A DNA stretch of 64,000 nt, from the NCBI GenBank assembly GCA_903863935.1, contig CAIPDV010000072.1:1-64000 (forward strand), written 5' to 3'. The position numbers were made by a program, and so were the translations under genes. Below, piece by piece: positions 26,733-35,781 of the stretch; position 1 is the stretch's first letter, and every line of letters begins with the position of its first letter. The notes under the pieces are model-generated. The model was not told where the DNA came from and did no database searches. It saw nothing but the letters and a program-made list of their open reading frames with translations. The stretch is from an uncultured Bacteroidota bacterium (GTDB lineage: Bacteria > Bacteroidota > Bacteroidia > JABEUT01).

Positions 26733-29627
26733 TTATTTTTGAAGTATCATTCTCTTCGTGTCTACCACTTTGCCATTAACTACCAAACTATATGAATAGA
26801 TACCGTTAGTAAGGTTTTCAGGGCTGATATTTAATGTGCCGTTTCCGGTTTGGCTCAGGTTAACTTCCTTCATTTGGTTTCCATAACTATCATAAAACAC
26901 TATGGTTGCTCCTTGCACACCTTCCGGCAAATAGTAGTTTATCTTAGTACTTGTGCTGAAAGGATTTGGAATATTTTGATAGAGCAATGGTGTATTTGTT
27001 GCCGATAATGAAACGTCTTGAACATTGGTTAAACTGCCGTTTGTACCGCCTGAGTTATTATTTCCTCCATTGCCATTGCTACCGCCATGTTGTGGAGCAT
27101 TGCCGCCATTGCAAAGCTGATTTAAGCAATTTTGAATGTTTTTAAATGCGGTACGGAGGCTGTCTACAGTGTTATGTAGACTATCGATAGTTTGTTGTTG
27201 CTCTTGCATTGCCTCGGTAAGTATAGGGGTTACTTGTGTATAATCAAGAGCATTTATTGTGGAGGAAGGTACGGTAACATGCAAACCCGTATCAAATTGC
27301 AATGGAGTTACAATATTACGGACAAGACATGGTGCTGTGCGTTTTACTTGCTGCGCAATAAACCCATAATGCATAAATGTATCAAACTTCATTTTATAAT
27401 TATTTGTGGAATCATAATAATAAGTTTTGGGTTTTAATTTTTTTATTATTGAAATTGCATTTGAAAAACTATTTACTTTTGTTTTGATAGTGCTATCAGA
27501 ATAAAGAAAAGTTCCGACACCATTTATATCCCCTTGAAACCAAGTATTTCCATCAAAATATCCAGCCCAATCTGTTGTGTACGTATTTGCTACCGAGTAA
27601 ACACCATAATTACTAGTTGAACTCGAAGCCCCGGTAGCAGAAGCATACACACCAATATTAATTGAACCAGTAGGGCCAGAAGACATTCCTTGAACCCCAT
27701 TATTAAATGTATTGGAATTTGAGGCAATACCTATTGCCCCAACATTATTACTAGAAGTAGTAATACTAGAATTTGCAATAAGTGAGGTTCCGGCACTGGT
27801 ATTGGTAACAGTTGTTTGCCCCTGATTGTAAATTTGCCCATCAACCTCCAAAGTTGCAATTGGGGCTGTAGTACCAATACCAACAAGCCCACCGCCAGAT
27901 GGAACAATAATTGCATGATTTGTTACTGAAGCGCTACCTCCAGGTGCTTCAAACCACCCTGCAACCGAGACTACATTATTATCTGACGCAGGAACAAGGC
28001 TTTTAATACCAATTACTGGATAGGCAGGTGTAGTAGAACCGTTTGCAAGGTCATCATTTTCTACATAAATACCTATGCTTGATTGAGATGTTGGCGTGGC
28101 ACCGGAATTTTGCAGGACATCAAGTTTTGCAACTGGTACATGGCTGCAATCATTACCGATAACTACATTATTTTGACCTAAATTGCGTGAAGTATTTCCA
28201 GCAAAATAAAAGTTATGCGTGTGCAAATCATATCCACCGTCACCAGTAATAGACGTTAACGAATTGCAATACCCAATTCCTGTACCACCTCCTCCTGTCG
28301 GTGCTTGCATTAACACTACATTCCCCAAATCATCTACGGTTAGGAAATTATTGGAATAATTTGGATAAGGAATGGAAGCAAAAGTAAGATCGCGAAATTG
28401 TAGTCCGCTTGCCCCCGTTGGAGTTACACTACTGCAAGGGCTTGCTGCAAAAGTTGAACTAACTGTAGGTGCATTGCATGGCTTGGGCCCTGATGCATCA
28501 CTATAGTTGCTTATCTCTAGCCGATTTGTAGGCCCACCAAAAATTTGAGACATGCCAATCCCCACATTTTGGGCATTATTTCCAAGTATAAAAGCATTGT
28601 CATTATTAACAATTGCATCTGCTCCAATAGCTACTGCATTAAAAATAGGGCCTACGTGCGGTGGCGGGCTAGTAATAGAATATGCATCGGCACCGTAACC
28701 AAGGGTAATATTATAATTGCCGTAAACATTGTTTATAGCTGCATTTCCTCCAATAAATACATTCATGTTACTTGATTGACCTACATTACTAGCGGTGTTA
28801 ATACCTGCACTTGAACCAAGAAATACGTTATTGTTTCCTCCAATATTTTTAAAAGCACAATAATTACCCATGAAAACATTACTGTCGGTATTTATATTCG
28901 ATTGCCCTGCGTTAGCACCAATCATGCAGTTAAAGGAACCATTATTTAAAAGTGCAGCATATATGCCTGAATACACATTATTATTTCCTGTAATCCCATG
29001 ACTATTGCAGTAATTTCCCATAAATACATTGCTATCAGTATTCTGGTTATCATTACCTGAGTGACCTCCATACATGCAATTGTCGTTCCCATTATTACCA
29101 TATCCTGCAGCTTTTCCATAATAATTATTCGCATGGCCTGAAGTATTAAAAAGCCCACATTCATAACCAGTCATTGTATTATAGCTCCCATCATAGAAAT
29201 GAGTACCACCCATCGTAGAAAACCCTGCTAAAGCACCTGTGAAAGTGTTCCGCCCTCCACTTGTTAGAATATATCCTGCACCATTACCAGTCATTGTATT
29301 ATAATTTCCAGTGATACTTCCATTACCAGCTTGTACTCCAGTATATAGCGATGTTGCATCACCATTATTCCATAACATATAACTCCCTCCTATCTGGTAA
29401 CCTTTAGTGCCTCCAATTATATTTAAATCTCCTCCTGTGGTTAATTCCATTTGGTAGGCACCAATACCGGGATATGCCGTTGCAAAATCTAAAGGACCCG
29501 GTGTAGCCAATGCATATCCCAGATAATTGGCAGGTGCCCAAATACTCGTAGCTGTTGTGGATTGAGCATTCCCCTTTTGAATAATCAAACTGAACAGTAG
29601 AACTGCTAATAAAGTGTATTTTTTCAT
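26733..29627 (-). CDS. T9SS cargo with head-like glycine/asparagine repeats and S74 chaperone domain
   Basis: About 964 residues from ATG 29627; a signal peptide (KKYTLLAVLLFSLIIQKGNAQ) supports this start over one 39 bases upstream. Residues 80-360 repeat GNNNVFxG/GxNAG-type motifs, like left-handed beta-roll heads of YadA adhesins. Near residue 730 a peptidase S74 intramolecular chaperone begins (SDSTIKTKVNSFSNAISIIKKLKP, then HYGFIAQQV). A Gln/Leu coiled coil and Gly/Asn-rich linker follow. The C-terminus is a T9SS type A sorting domain (YQNIPNPFSTSTKINYYLPE to MILQK), so it is predicted to be surface-attached or released. S74 domains normally help trimeric fibres fold and then cut themselves off. 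Confidence 0.88.
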   Translation of the reverse strand: MKKYTLLAVLLFSLIIQKGNAQSTTATSIWAPANYLGYALATPGPLDFATAYPGIGAYQMELTTGGDLNIIGGTKGYQIGGSYMLWNNGDATSLYTGVQAGNGSITGNYNTMTGNGAGYILTSGGRNTFTGALAGFSTMGGTHFYDGSYNTMTGYECGLFNTSGHANNYYGKAAGYGNNGNDNCMYGGHSGNDNQNTDSNVFMGNYCNSHGITGNNNVYSGIYAALLNNGSFNCMIGANAGQSNINTDSNVFMGNYCAFKNIGGNNNVFLGSSAGINTASNVGQSSNMNVFIGGNAAINNVYGNYNITLGYGADAYSITSPPPHVGPIFNAVAIGADAIVNNDNAFILGNNAQNVGIGMSQIFGGPTNRLEISNYSDASGPKPCNAPTVSSTFAASPCSSVTPTGASGLQFRDLTFASIPYPNYSNNFLTVDDLGNVVLMQAPTGGGGTGIGYCNSLTSITGDGGYDLHTHNFYFAGNTSRNLGQNNVVIGNDCSHVPVAKLDVLQNSGATPTSQSSIGIYVENDDLANGSTTPAYPVIGIKSLVPASDNNVVSVAGWFEAPGGSASVTNHAIIVPSGGGLVGIGTTAPIATLEVDGQIYNQGQTTVTNTSAGTSLIANSSITTSSNNVGAIGIASNSNTFNNGVQGMSSGPTGSINIGVYASATGASSSTSNYGVYSVANTYTTDWAGYFDGNTWFQGDINGVGTFLYSDSTIKTKVNSFSNAISIIKKLKPKTYYYDSTNNYKMKFDTFMHYGFIAQQVKRTAPCLVRNIVTPLQFDTGLHVTVPSSTINALDYTQVTPILTEAMQEQQQTIDSLHNTVDSLRTAFKNIQNCLNQLCNGGNAPQHGGSNGNGGNNNSGGTNGSLTNVQDVSLSATNTPLLYQNIPNPFSTSTKINYYLPEGVQGATIVFYDSYGNQMKEVNLSQTGNGTLNISPENLTNGIYSYSLVVNGKVVDTKRMILQK

Positions 29628-29677
29628 GATTTTTAAAATTAAAGTCATGAAGGGTATTAAATACACTTCATAACAGG

Positions 29678-31045
29678 TTAGTCTTTTATGAATTTTTGAG
29701 TAAAGTAGTTGTCTTTTATTTTGATATTTACAAAGTACATTCCGGCAGAAAGGGAGGAAACATCCATTGAAAGTTGGGAATTAAGAATTGAGAATTGACA
29801 ATTAACAATTTCCCTACCAGTAATATCTAAAACAGAAAGGGTAGCAAGCCCGTTAAGTTGCTTATTGAATTGTAAATTAAGTTTCTGATTGGTTGGATTA
29901 GGATATATAACAATATCATTATTATCTGCAATGTTTTCAATTCCTGTAGGGTGATAAACTATTTCTCTTACATCATTATTATACACTTCAGAAAAGCAAA
30001 CATTGCCGTATTGGTTGACTGCAATTCCAATGGGTCCGTGTAATTCGGCAGCCGTAGCAGGCCCTCCGTCTCCCGAACGGCCACCACCTCCGTTTCCTGC
30101 AATTGTTGAAATTATTCCTGAAGTATTTATTTCGCGTACGCGGTTGTTGCCTGCGTCACAGAATAAAAGATTACCGGAAGTATCAAAACATAGTCCGAAA
30201 GGGGCGTATAATTCGGCAGAAGTAGCCGGCCCACCATCTCCGTAATATCCGGCAAACCCATTCCCGGCAATAGTGGAAATAATTCCCGAACTGTTCACTT
30301 TGCGAATTACGCAAACTGCTCCCGACCCCATTGCTATATAGATATTCCCTGCTGAATTTTCGCAAATGCCGGTTGGTGTAAGTATTTCAGCAGTGGTGGC
30401 AGGGCCTCCATCTCCGCTATATCCGCCAATTCCATTCCCGGCAAAGGTTGAAATAATTCCGGATGCGTCTACTTTTCTTACTACGAAATTACCCAAATCG
30501 GATATATAGATATTTCCCTTAGTATCAACAAAAACATAAACAGGTAAATCCAGTTCAGCATTTGTAGCCGGACCTCCATCTCCGCTATATCCAATAAAGC
30601 CTGACCCAACTACCGTTGATATAATCCCTGAAGTATTTACCATGCGTATAACTGCGTTGTCGTAATCTGCTATATAGATATTACCAGCAGTGTCTGCACA
30701 AACATCTTCCGGTAAATTTAATTCTGCATTAGTTGCAGGGCCTCCATCTCCATAATATCCGCCATAACCGTTTATTTTAATTCCTGCAAAAGTCGATATA
30801 ATGCCATTTGTGTTTACTTTTCTTATTACATTGTTCAAGCAATCATCGATATATATATTCCCATATTTATCAACACATATACCTGCAGGTTGGTACAATT
30901 CACAAAAACCTGAGTTTGCCAGGTAGCCATCGCCACTATATCCCATATTGCCATTTCCGGCAAAATTTATTATATTTTGGGCTTTGTTAATCAGGGGCAA
31001 TAAAAGTAAAAGCAAGGCTGTAATTAAATGTTTAAGGTTGTTCAT
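29678..31045 (-). CDS. T9SS cargo with NHL-repeat propeller
   Basis: A 455-residue exported protein: signal peptide (about 1-22), then six NHL-type repeats of about 55 residues, each with a P-x-G-I/V-x-x-D-x-x-G-N-I-Y core and ending GIISTxAGNG..GYSGDGGPAT. NHL repeats fold into a beta propeller for binding proteins or glycans. The C-terminal 85 residues are a T9SS type A domain (IVIYPNPTNQKLNLQFNKQL ... KFIKD). A heptamer DNA repeat codes for the loop CQFSILNSQL inside it. It stands 50 bases upstream of the fibre-like T9SS gene on the same strand. Confidence 0.88.
   Translation of the reverse strand: MNNLKHLITALLLLLLPLINKAQNIINFAGNGNMGYSGDGYLANSGFCELYQPAGICVDKYGNIYIDDCLNNVIRKVNTNGIISTFAGIKINGYGGYYGDGGPATNAELNLPEDVCADTAGNIYIADYDNAVIRMVNTSGIISTVVGSGFIGYSGDGGPATNAELDLPVYVFVDTKGNIYISDLGNFVVRKVDASGIISTFAGNGIGGYSGDGGPATTAEILTPTGICENSAGNIYIAMGSGAVCVIRKVNSSGIISTIAGNGFAGYYGDGGPATSAELYAPFGLCFDTSGNLLFCDAGNNRVREINTSGIISTIAGNGGGGRSGDGGPATAAELHGPIGIAVNQYGNVCFSEVYNNDVREIVYHPTGIENIADNNDIVIYPNPTNQKLNLQFNKQLNGLATLSVLDITGREIVNCQFSILNSQLSMDVSSLSAGMYFVNIKIKDNYFTQKFIKD
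29779..29810 (-). repeat. Heptamer repeat inside the NHL-protein gene
   Basis: Four consecutive 7-base units (AATTAAG, AATTGAG, AATTGAC, AATTAAC) plus AATT. Seven is not a multiple of three, so adjacent units are read in different frames, giving the loop CQFSILNSQL in a variable part of the sorting domain. The same kind of heptamer is a frequent dispersed repeat in Bacteroidota genomes. Confidence 0.65.
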
Positions 31046-31367
31046 AGCTGGTAGTTTATTATTCTACCACAATATTAAAAAAAATTAGGAATAAATGGCT
31101 TTTACGGAGTTGTTACTTTAAATAAAAATAAAATTAAATGATAAAAATGTCCAATTATCGGAAATTCGTAATAACCACATTTGTTTAGTAAAAACACGAA
31201 TGAATACTATGAAGGTTTGGAGTTCCGCTCTAATTCGGTCCCACTCATAAGTGGAATTTGTTTCCTTGTATCTCTGTTATTATAATTTGTGGCATAATTT
31301 TTCTTTGCGACTTAGCGTCTTTGCGAGAAACTGTTCTTGAACATGAAATAGCAGTGTTCATAAATTA

Positions 31368-31387
31368 TTGCCGGTCGGGCTCCAACC
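31368..31387 (+). repeat. Dispersed repeat, copy 1
   Basis: TTGCCGGTCGGGCTCCAACC, one of three copies of the family TTGCC[AG]GTCGGGCTCC[AG]ACC; the others are at 31822-31841 and 62078-62097. All three lie next to gene ends. Confidence 0.6.
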
Positions 31388-31486
31388 TTTTTTAGAAAAA
31401 CACATTTCATGAAGTAACTTTGTGTTATGAAAAATATAACAGCTATTTCAGGCGTAATTTCGGGGAAGCAACTAAAACTTAAATTT

Positions 31487-31626
31487 CCTGTTAATAACAG
31501 GAAAATATGCCATAACACACACATAATCAAAGGGCCAAAAAAAAGCCTTTCCTGTTATTCTTCCTGTTACTTCTCTGTTATGCCCCTGTTATTGCTCCTG
31601 ATAAATTCCTGTTATTTTCCCTGTTA
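31487..31626. repeat. Array of CCTGTTA heptamers spaced 11-12 bases
   Basis: A palindrome CCTGTTA-A-TAACAGG (31487-31501) is followed by seven direct copies of CCTGTTA (two with one change) starting at 31551, 31563, 31574, 31585, 31597, 31608 and 31620. The steps are 12, 11, 11, 12, 11, 12. Read on the minus strand, parts give ITGK-type tetrapeptide repeats (TGKITGKITGIYQEQ) before a stop, so it may be a decayed 12-base coding repeat rather than a binding-site array. Confidence 0.6.
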
Positions 31627-31821
31627 TTTTGCCCGTTTTTCAGCTCTAAAAGGTGGTTAATTCTCAGTGAAACTACATGGTGTTTTCCAAGTAAGTTTAG
31701 TGGTTTAACCAATGCAAGGAACGTAGTAATCTATTGCCGAAAGCAACTAGGTAATTAAAGAGACTGCTTCGCAAAGCCTAGCAGTGACGTAAAGGCAAGG
31801 CAAGCTCCTATCTCAGGCTAA

Positions 31822-31841
31822 TTGCCAGTCGGGCTCCGACC
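31822..31841 (+). repeat. Dispersed repeat, copy 2
   Basis: TTGCCAGTCGGGCTCCGACC, differing from copy 1 at two positions and identical to copy 3 (62078-62097). It ends 7 bases before the receptor gene stop. Confidence 0.6.
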
Positions 31842-31847
31842 TCCGAC

Positions 31848-34541
31848 CTAGTTGCCACCTTCACCACCACCCATATCAGGTCCGGTGTCGATGTTATTGT
31901 TTTTATGTTTGAAGATAGAAACATCCATCTGTCCGAAACGGTAACTCAGGTTGATGGAGAAGAACCGTGCATCGCGGGTGCGGCTTGTAGTTTGGTAGTA
32001 GAGTGGTACTCCCTCCGGCGATATAGCAGTAACTTCCGAACCATTTTTTGCCGTTGCAAAAATATCCCTGCAATTAAGTGTTATGGAGCCTTTATTGTTT
32101 TTGAAAAATTCTTTTTTAATGGCTATATCCATCGAATAGTTAGCGTCAATGTATCCGCTGGTAGATGGGGTAATGCCGCCACCGTAGCCACCGCCTCCCC
32201 ATCTGCCGCCTCCGCCGCCTGCATCAGGGGATATCTTGGAACGTGAAAGATATGTACCATTCAATTGTATGCTGAAATTCTTCGGCAATTTGAAAGTGAG
32301 ATTGAGCTTGGCAAAATAGCTGAGGAATTTTTTAGAAGTATCCGGTATTTTAAGATTGGTAGCATTCACCCCCGATTCAAACAGATTGAAGTTGGTGGTT
32401 ATGTCCAACCAATTACCAATGGAGTTTTGCAGGGTGGCTTCTGCGCCTTGCTGGTAGCCATAGTTGGCGTTGGAATAGGTATTGGTATCTACTACCTCTT
32501 TCAAAACTGAATCGTAATGGTTAGAGGTTAACTGTGTTGTAATAAGGTTATAGGTTACTTTGTAATAGGCTGATAGTAAAAGTGAATTTCGTTTATTAAA
32601 TGTGTGCATATAATTTAACTCAAACGAATTTTGGTAAGCAGGTTTCAGGTTAATATTCGCAATTTGTATACTCGCCGGATTAGAGTAATTATTTACCACC
32701 AATTGATTGAAGGATGGACGGGTGATATGGGTTGTATAGCTCAATTGAAGATCGCTCTTTTCCGTTAAGTGATAGGTTACAAATAAGCCGGGGAAAGGCT
32801 TCAGTAATGATTGGGTATTCAGGGTTGTAGTGGAATTTCCGGTTGTTTCTGTTCCATTGTATAAAGATTGTTCAACACGTAATGCCAGTTGGTAGCTCAG
32901 GCGGCTCGACAGGTCCTGGCTGAAGGTAACGTATCCTGCTAAAATGTTCTGGTCGAACAAATAGGTACTGCTTTCTGCCTGGAAAAGATCACCATTCAGA
33001 AACATATTGTTATGTGAATTTACCTGGTTGTAGGAATACTGGACACCCGCTTCCAGCTTGGTTTTTTTGCTCAAAGGGTCGGTATAATCCAGCTTGCCTA
33101 CATAATATTTGTTGGTTCCGCCGCTTTCCTGCATCTGGCTAAGCGAGTAAAGTGGGGTATAATTATAATTGTAATTCTGAATATCATATGTGCCTGTTCC
33201 GCTTGATGAGCCTTGGTTTGCCGTTACGCTCGCAGTGATGTTTTCATCCTCTTTCGGGAAGAGATGCTTGTATAATAATGAAATACCTGGGCTTGTAAAT
33301 ATCCGGTTCGAGTTGGAAGTTTCATTAATGAAATTGGCAATGGAGGGGTTGTCGGAATAAAGGTTATTTGTATGCAAAAGGTCAAGTGAATTAAAGTCAC
33401 CTCTCACAAACATACCCGAAACGGTAAGCGTATTGCGGTTATTGATAAAATAGTCGAAACCTGCACGTGCAAAGGCAAAGTAGCCGTCCATTGTGTTGGT
33501 ATCGCGTTGCATGTCTATAATTTTTGGGGATGGCTGACCGGCAATAGTATCCTTATTTTCCAAACCATACATTTTATGTTTCACCTGGTGGTAGTGAAGG
33601 TTCAGGAACACATTTATTTTTCCATCTCTGGCATTAAAATCAAAACCTCCATTCATCTTTCCATACTCATCAAGGCCTGCACGCAGCGAGCCATTGTAGC
33701 CTAATGTTTTATCATGCTTTAGCAGAATGTTAATGATACCGCCACTACCTGCTGAAGCATCAAACTTTGCAGATGGGTTCGTTATAACTTCAATCTTATC
33801 TATTTGGCTGGAAGGTATCTGGTCAATGGTCAATGTGGTTGGAAGCCCGTCCACATAAATGGTTGGGGAAGAATTACGAAGCTTAACATTACCGTCGATA
33901 TCCACATTCACCGAAGGAATGGTCTTTAAAACATCTTCCGCCGTTCCGCCTGTGGTGGTTATGCTTTTGCTCACATCAAACACCCGTTTGTCGAGTTTCA
34001 GTTCCATGGGTGGAGCTTCACCGTTTACGGTTACTGCTTTAATTTGTGTGGCATCCGGCGTAATTTTAATGTTCCCCAAATCCTTGTCTATAGCATTAAC
34101 AAGGCTTTCTATGCTCGACATATTCGGCATATCGCCGTTGCTTTGGCTTTGCATTTTCTGACCGGCTTTCATCAATTTACTCATATCAAACGAAGCCGTT
34201 ATAGAGTAAGGCTTATACCCCATCGCATTTATCTGGATCGTGAACTGGCCTATAACAGGAAGTTTATCAAAACTAAATTCTCCGTTGTCTCCGGTAAGCA
34301 TTCCCTGAAGCGGAACTGTTATCATAGTTTTTTTAACCGAATCCCACTGCGGTCCTGAAATTTGAATAGGTGCAAATGGAACAGATTTACCTGTAAGGCT
34401 ATCTACTACTTTACCGTAGAAATGCCCAACCTTGGCTTTTCCGGCTCCCTTCATGCCACCCATGCCGCCTCCGGGCATTTGAGCAAAAGAAAAGTTCACG
34501 AAAATTAGAATGGATAGAAAGGGGAGAAATCGTTTAAGCAT
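31848..34541 (-). CDS. TonB-dependent receptor-type outer-membrane protein
   Basis: An 897-residue outer-membrane protein. A signal peptide (1-20) and a Met/Gly-rich stretch (MPGGGMGGMKG) precede a carboxypeptidase-regulatory-like domain (about 38-130), a plug domain (about 185-280; TTGGTAEDVLKTIPSVNVD, PTIYVDGLPTTL) and a large barrel of the OMP_b-brl_3 type. It ends in a Gly-rich tail rather than the usual aromatic residue. The substrate is unknown. It is the last gene of the sigma-led operon, 18 bases after the Spy-like gene, so it is likely the main product controlled by that sigma factor. Confidence 0.88.
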   Translation of the reverse strand: MLKRFLPFLSILIFVNFSFAQMPGGGMGGMKGAGKAKVGHFYGKVVDSLTGKSVPFAPIQISGPQWDSVKKTMITVPLQGMLTGDNGEFSFDKLPVIGQFTIQINAMGYKPYSITASFDMSKLMKAGQKMQSQSNGDMPNMSSIESLVNAIDKDLGNIKITPDATQIKAVTVNGEAPPMELKLDKRVFDVSKSITTTGGTAEDVLKTIPSVNVDIDGNVKLRNSSPTIYVDGLPTTLTIDQIPSSQIDKIEVITNPSAKFDASAGSGGIINILLKHDKTLGYNGSLRAGLDEYGKMNGGFDFNARDGKINVFLNLHYHQVKHKMYGLENKDTIAGQPSPKIIDMQRDTNTMDGYFAFARAGFDYFINNRNTLTVSGMFVRGDFNSLDLLHTNNLYSDNPSIANFINETSNSNRIFTSPGISLLYKHLFPKEDENITASVTANQGSSSGTGTYDIQNYNYNYTPLYSLSQMQESGGTNKYYVGKLDYTDPLSKKTKLEAGVQYSYNQVNSHNNMFLNGDLFQAESSTYLFDQNILAGYVTFSQDLSSRLSYQLALRVEQSLYNGTETTGNSTTTLNTQSLLKPFPGLFVTYHLTEKSDLQLSYTTHITRPSFNQLVVNNYSNPASIQIANINLKPAYQNSFELNYMHTFNKRNSLLLSAYYKVTYNLITTQLTSNHYDSVLKEVVDTNTYSNANYGYQQGAEATLQNSIGNWLDITTNFNLFESGVNATNLKIPDTSKKFLSYFAKLNLTFKLPKNFSIQLNGTYLSRSKISPDAGGGGGRWGGGGYGGGITPSTSGYIDANYSMDIAIKKEFFKNNKGSITLNCRDIFATAKNGSEVTAISPEGVPLYYQTTSRTRDARFFSINLSYRFGQMDVSIFKHKNNNIDTGPDMGGGEGGN

Positions 34542-34559
34542 AATTGAAAAAGTGCAAAT

Positions 34560-35078
34560 TTATAAAGAATCCTGGGTTGCCCGTGTTGTACTAAGGTTAT
34601 GGTGTTTAAGAAATTCAGCCGACATATTATCTATTAACTCGTCAAATTGTTTTTGCTGGGCAGACGAACAGATTTCTTTAATGTTTGAAAAATGGCTGAA
34701 AAATTCTTTCGTCATGGCAACCTTCAAAATGCCCAATGAGTCGGCACAACGAGAGGCGAACGTAGTATCTCTGCCATCTTTCAATGCATTGAAGAGATTC
34801 TTCTGGTTACGGTTATAGGCAATTAAAAACTTATCGTGAATGGTGAAATGCGTCTCCATTATTTTATCCAGTTTTTTTTGTTGAACGGAATCCAGTCCTA
34901 GTGTTTTTACAAGGTAAATTTCTCCTTTAGAACGGTCATTCATAAGGGTAATGGTTTCCGTTACAATTGGTTTTTGCGGATGATGGTATTTGCGATGACT
35001 CATCCACCATTTGCCAATAAAAGCAACGTTAAAAACCAGTAAAATAATAAGCAGTATGTTCGTTAACTTGGTATTCAT
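34560..35078 (-). CDS. Spy/CpxP-like periplasmic sensor protein
   Basis: A 172-residue protein with an N-terminal membrane anchor (LTNILLIILLVFNVAFIGKWW, 5-25) and a helical periplasmic part containing GLDSVQQKKLDKIMETHF and SSAQQKQFDELIDNM, the paired LTxxQ-like helices of the Spy/CpxP/heavy-metal-sensor superfamily. In Bacteroidota such proteins often sit between an ECF sigma factor and an outer-membrane receptor, as here. They are thought to bind metals or misfolded proteins. A TAATTTTG element (35128-35135) lies 49 bases upstream and may add an internal promoter. Confidence 0.8.
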   Translation of the reverse strand: MNTKLTNILLIILLVFNVAFIGKWWMSHRKYHHPQKPIVTETITLMNDRSKGEIYLVKTLGLDSVQQKKLDKIMETHFTIHDKFLIAYNRNQKNLFNALKDGRDTTFASRCADSLGILKVAMTKEFFSHFSNIKEICSSAQQKQFDELIDNMSAEFLKHHNLSTTRATQDSL

Positions 35079-35127
35079 CTGTATCTGTGGAAATAAATTA
35101 TCCGGGTGGTTTCTGGTAAATTATCTG

Positions 35128-35135
35128 CAAAATTA
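35128..35135 (-). promoter_or_regulatory. Possible internal -7 element
   Basis: Minus-strand TAATTTTG fits TAnnTTTG, 49 bases before the Spy-like gene start at 35078. No TTG at the right distance was found, so it is weak. Confidence 0.3.
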
Positions 35136-35157
35136 TTATTGTAATTCAAATGGAATG

Positions 35158-35421
35158 TTAGTTGACATTGGTACATTGATTCATTCCAATGTTGCAAGAA
35201 TTCCGAAAGCCACCGTAGTACCCTCTATATTTACTACGGCAGGCTCCGAAACATTGATGGAATGAACTTCTGCCATGAAATCTTCCACGAAATTGGTTAC
35301 GCATTGCCAGCTCATGCCGGTTGTGGTTATGCATGTCGGAACTTAAAAGCCCGGTAAGAAATACACCGTTTATGGCTATCAATGCTATTAAAAGGAGGTT
35401 GGTGAGCTTAGTGCTGTTCAT
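35158..35421 (-). CDS. Small membrane-anchored protein, possibly a shortened Spy-like paralogue
   Basis: An 87-residue protein whose first 25 residues (TKLTNLLLIALIAINGVFLTG) closely resemble the anchor of the Spy-like gene downstream. After about residue 40 it becomes an Arg/Gly/Phe/Cys-rich stretch without Spy-type helices. A shift of reading frame near codon 43 gives a different 40-residue tail that also stops early, so no full-length Spy domain is hidden here. It overlaps the gene upstream by 14 bases. It may be a decayed duplicate or a short peptide with its own role. Confidence 0.55.
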   Translation of the reverse strand: MNSTKLTNLLLIALIAINGVFLTGLLSSDMHNHNRHELAMRNQFRGRFHGRSSFHQCFGACRSKYRGYYGGFRNSCNIGMNQCTNVN

Positions 35422-35755
35422 GGGCAGGAGTAGAATAGGTAGTGGTTACTATTTCTTCGTTCGCATCATTAATCTGATATTCGTTTACAAAATCTTTAAT
35501 GGTAACATAAGGTGTACCCTGCACTGGCTGAGGGCTAAGTGCAAGCCGCAATGTAAACACATTTATAATAATGATAATGAATACTGCGGCAATCTTCAAT
35601 AGCGGGGAAATAGTATACATACTCCTTACCGGGCGGACGGATACCCTATTCATAACCCTGTCAGAAAAACCATCGGGTAGTTCTGAAGGGGGTATGTTTT
35701 TAGCAGCCGCAAGGGTTGCATTTATCTGGTCTTCTATGTCCGGTTTCCTTTCCAT
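35408..35755 (-). CDS. Single-pass membrane protein, probable anti-sigma factor
   Basis: A 115-residue protein: a hydrophilic N-terminal cytosolic part (1-48; ELPDGFSDRVMNRV), one membrane helix (about 50-70) and a short periplasmic tail. The layout and position, 26 bases after the sigma gene stop, point to an anti-sigma factor. It has no zinc HCC motif. Function is inferred from context. Confidence 0.65.
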   Translation of the reverse strand: MERKPDIEDQINATLAAAKNIPPSELPDGFSDRVMNRVSVRPVRSMYTISPLLKIAAVFIIIIINVFTLRLALSPQPVQGTPYVTIKDFVNEYQINDANEEIVTTTYSTPAHEQH

Positions 35756-35781
35756 ATATGGTTAATTAGACGATTGAACAA

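Larger units (their letters stand above)
31046..31847. other. Gene-poor 800-base stretch with repeats and decayed sequence
   Basis: No convincing gene is seen between the NHL-protein start and the receptor stop. It holds two copies of a 20-base dispersed repeat (31368, 31822), the CCTGTTA array (31487-31626), and short stretches resembling common Bacteroidota intergenic repeats (near 31299-31325 and 31760-31800). A 77-codon frame from ATG 31427 has a TAACTTTG element (31415-31422) 4 bases before it, but its second half is the repeat array and low-complexity Leu/Cys/Tyr, so I do not call it a gene. Confidence 0.6.

Noticed and set aside
31312-31530. 72-codon minus-strand frame in the gene-poor stretch
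   Set aside because: It covers a dispersed repeat copy and low-complexity Phe/Ile/Cys sequence and has no domain or promoter.
31427-31660. 77-codon plus-strand frame with a near promoter element
   Set aside because: The second half is the CCTGTTA array and the product has no recognisable fold; kept only as an observation about leaderless promoters.
35011-35265. 84-codon plus-strand frame in the sigma operon
   Set aside because: It is antisense to the Spy-like gene start and the 87-residue gene, with no domain.
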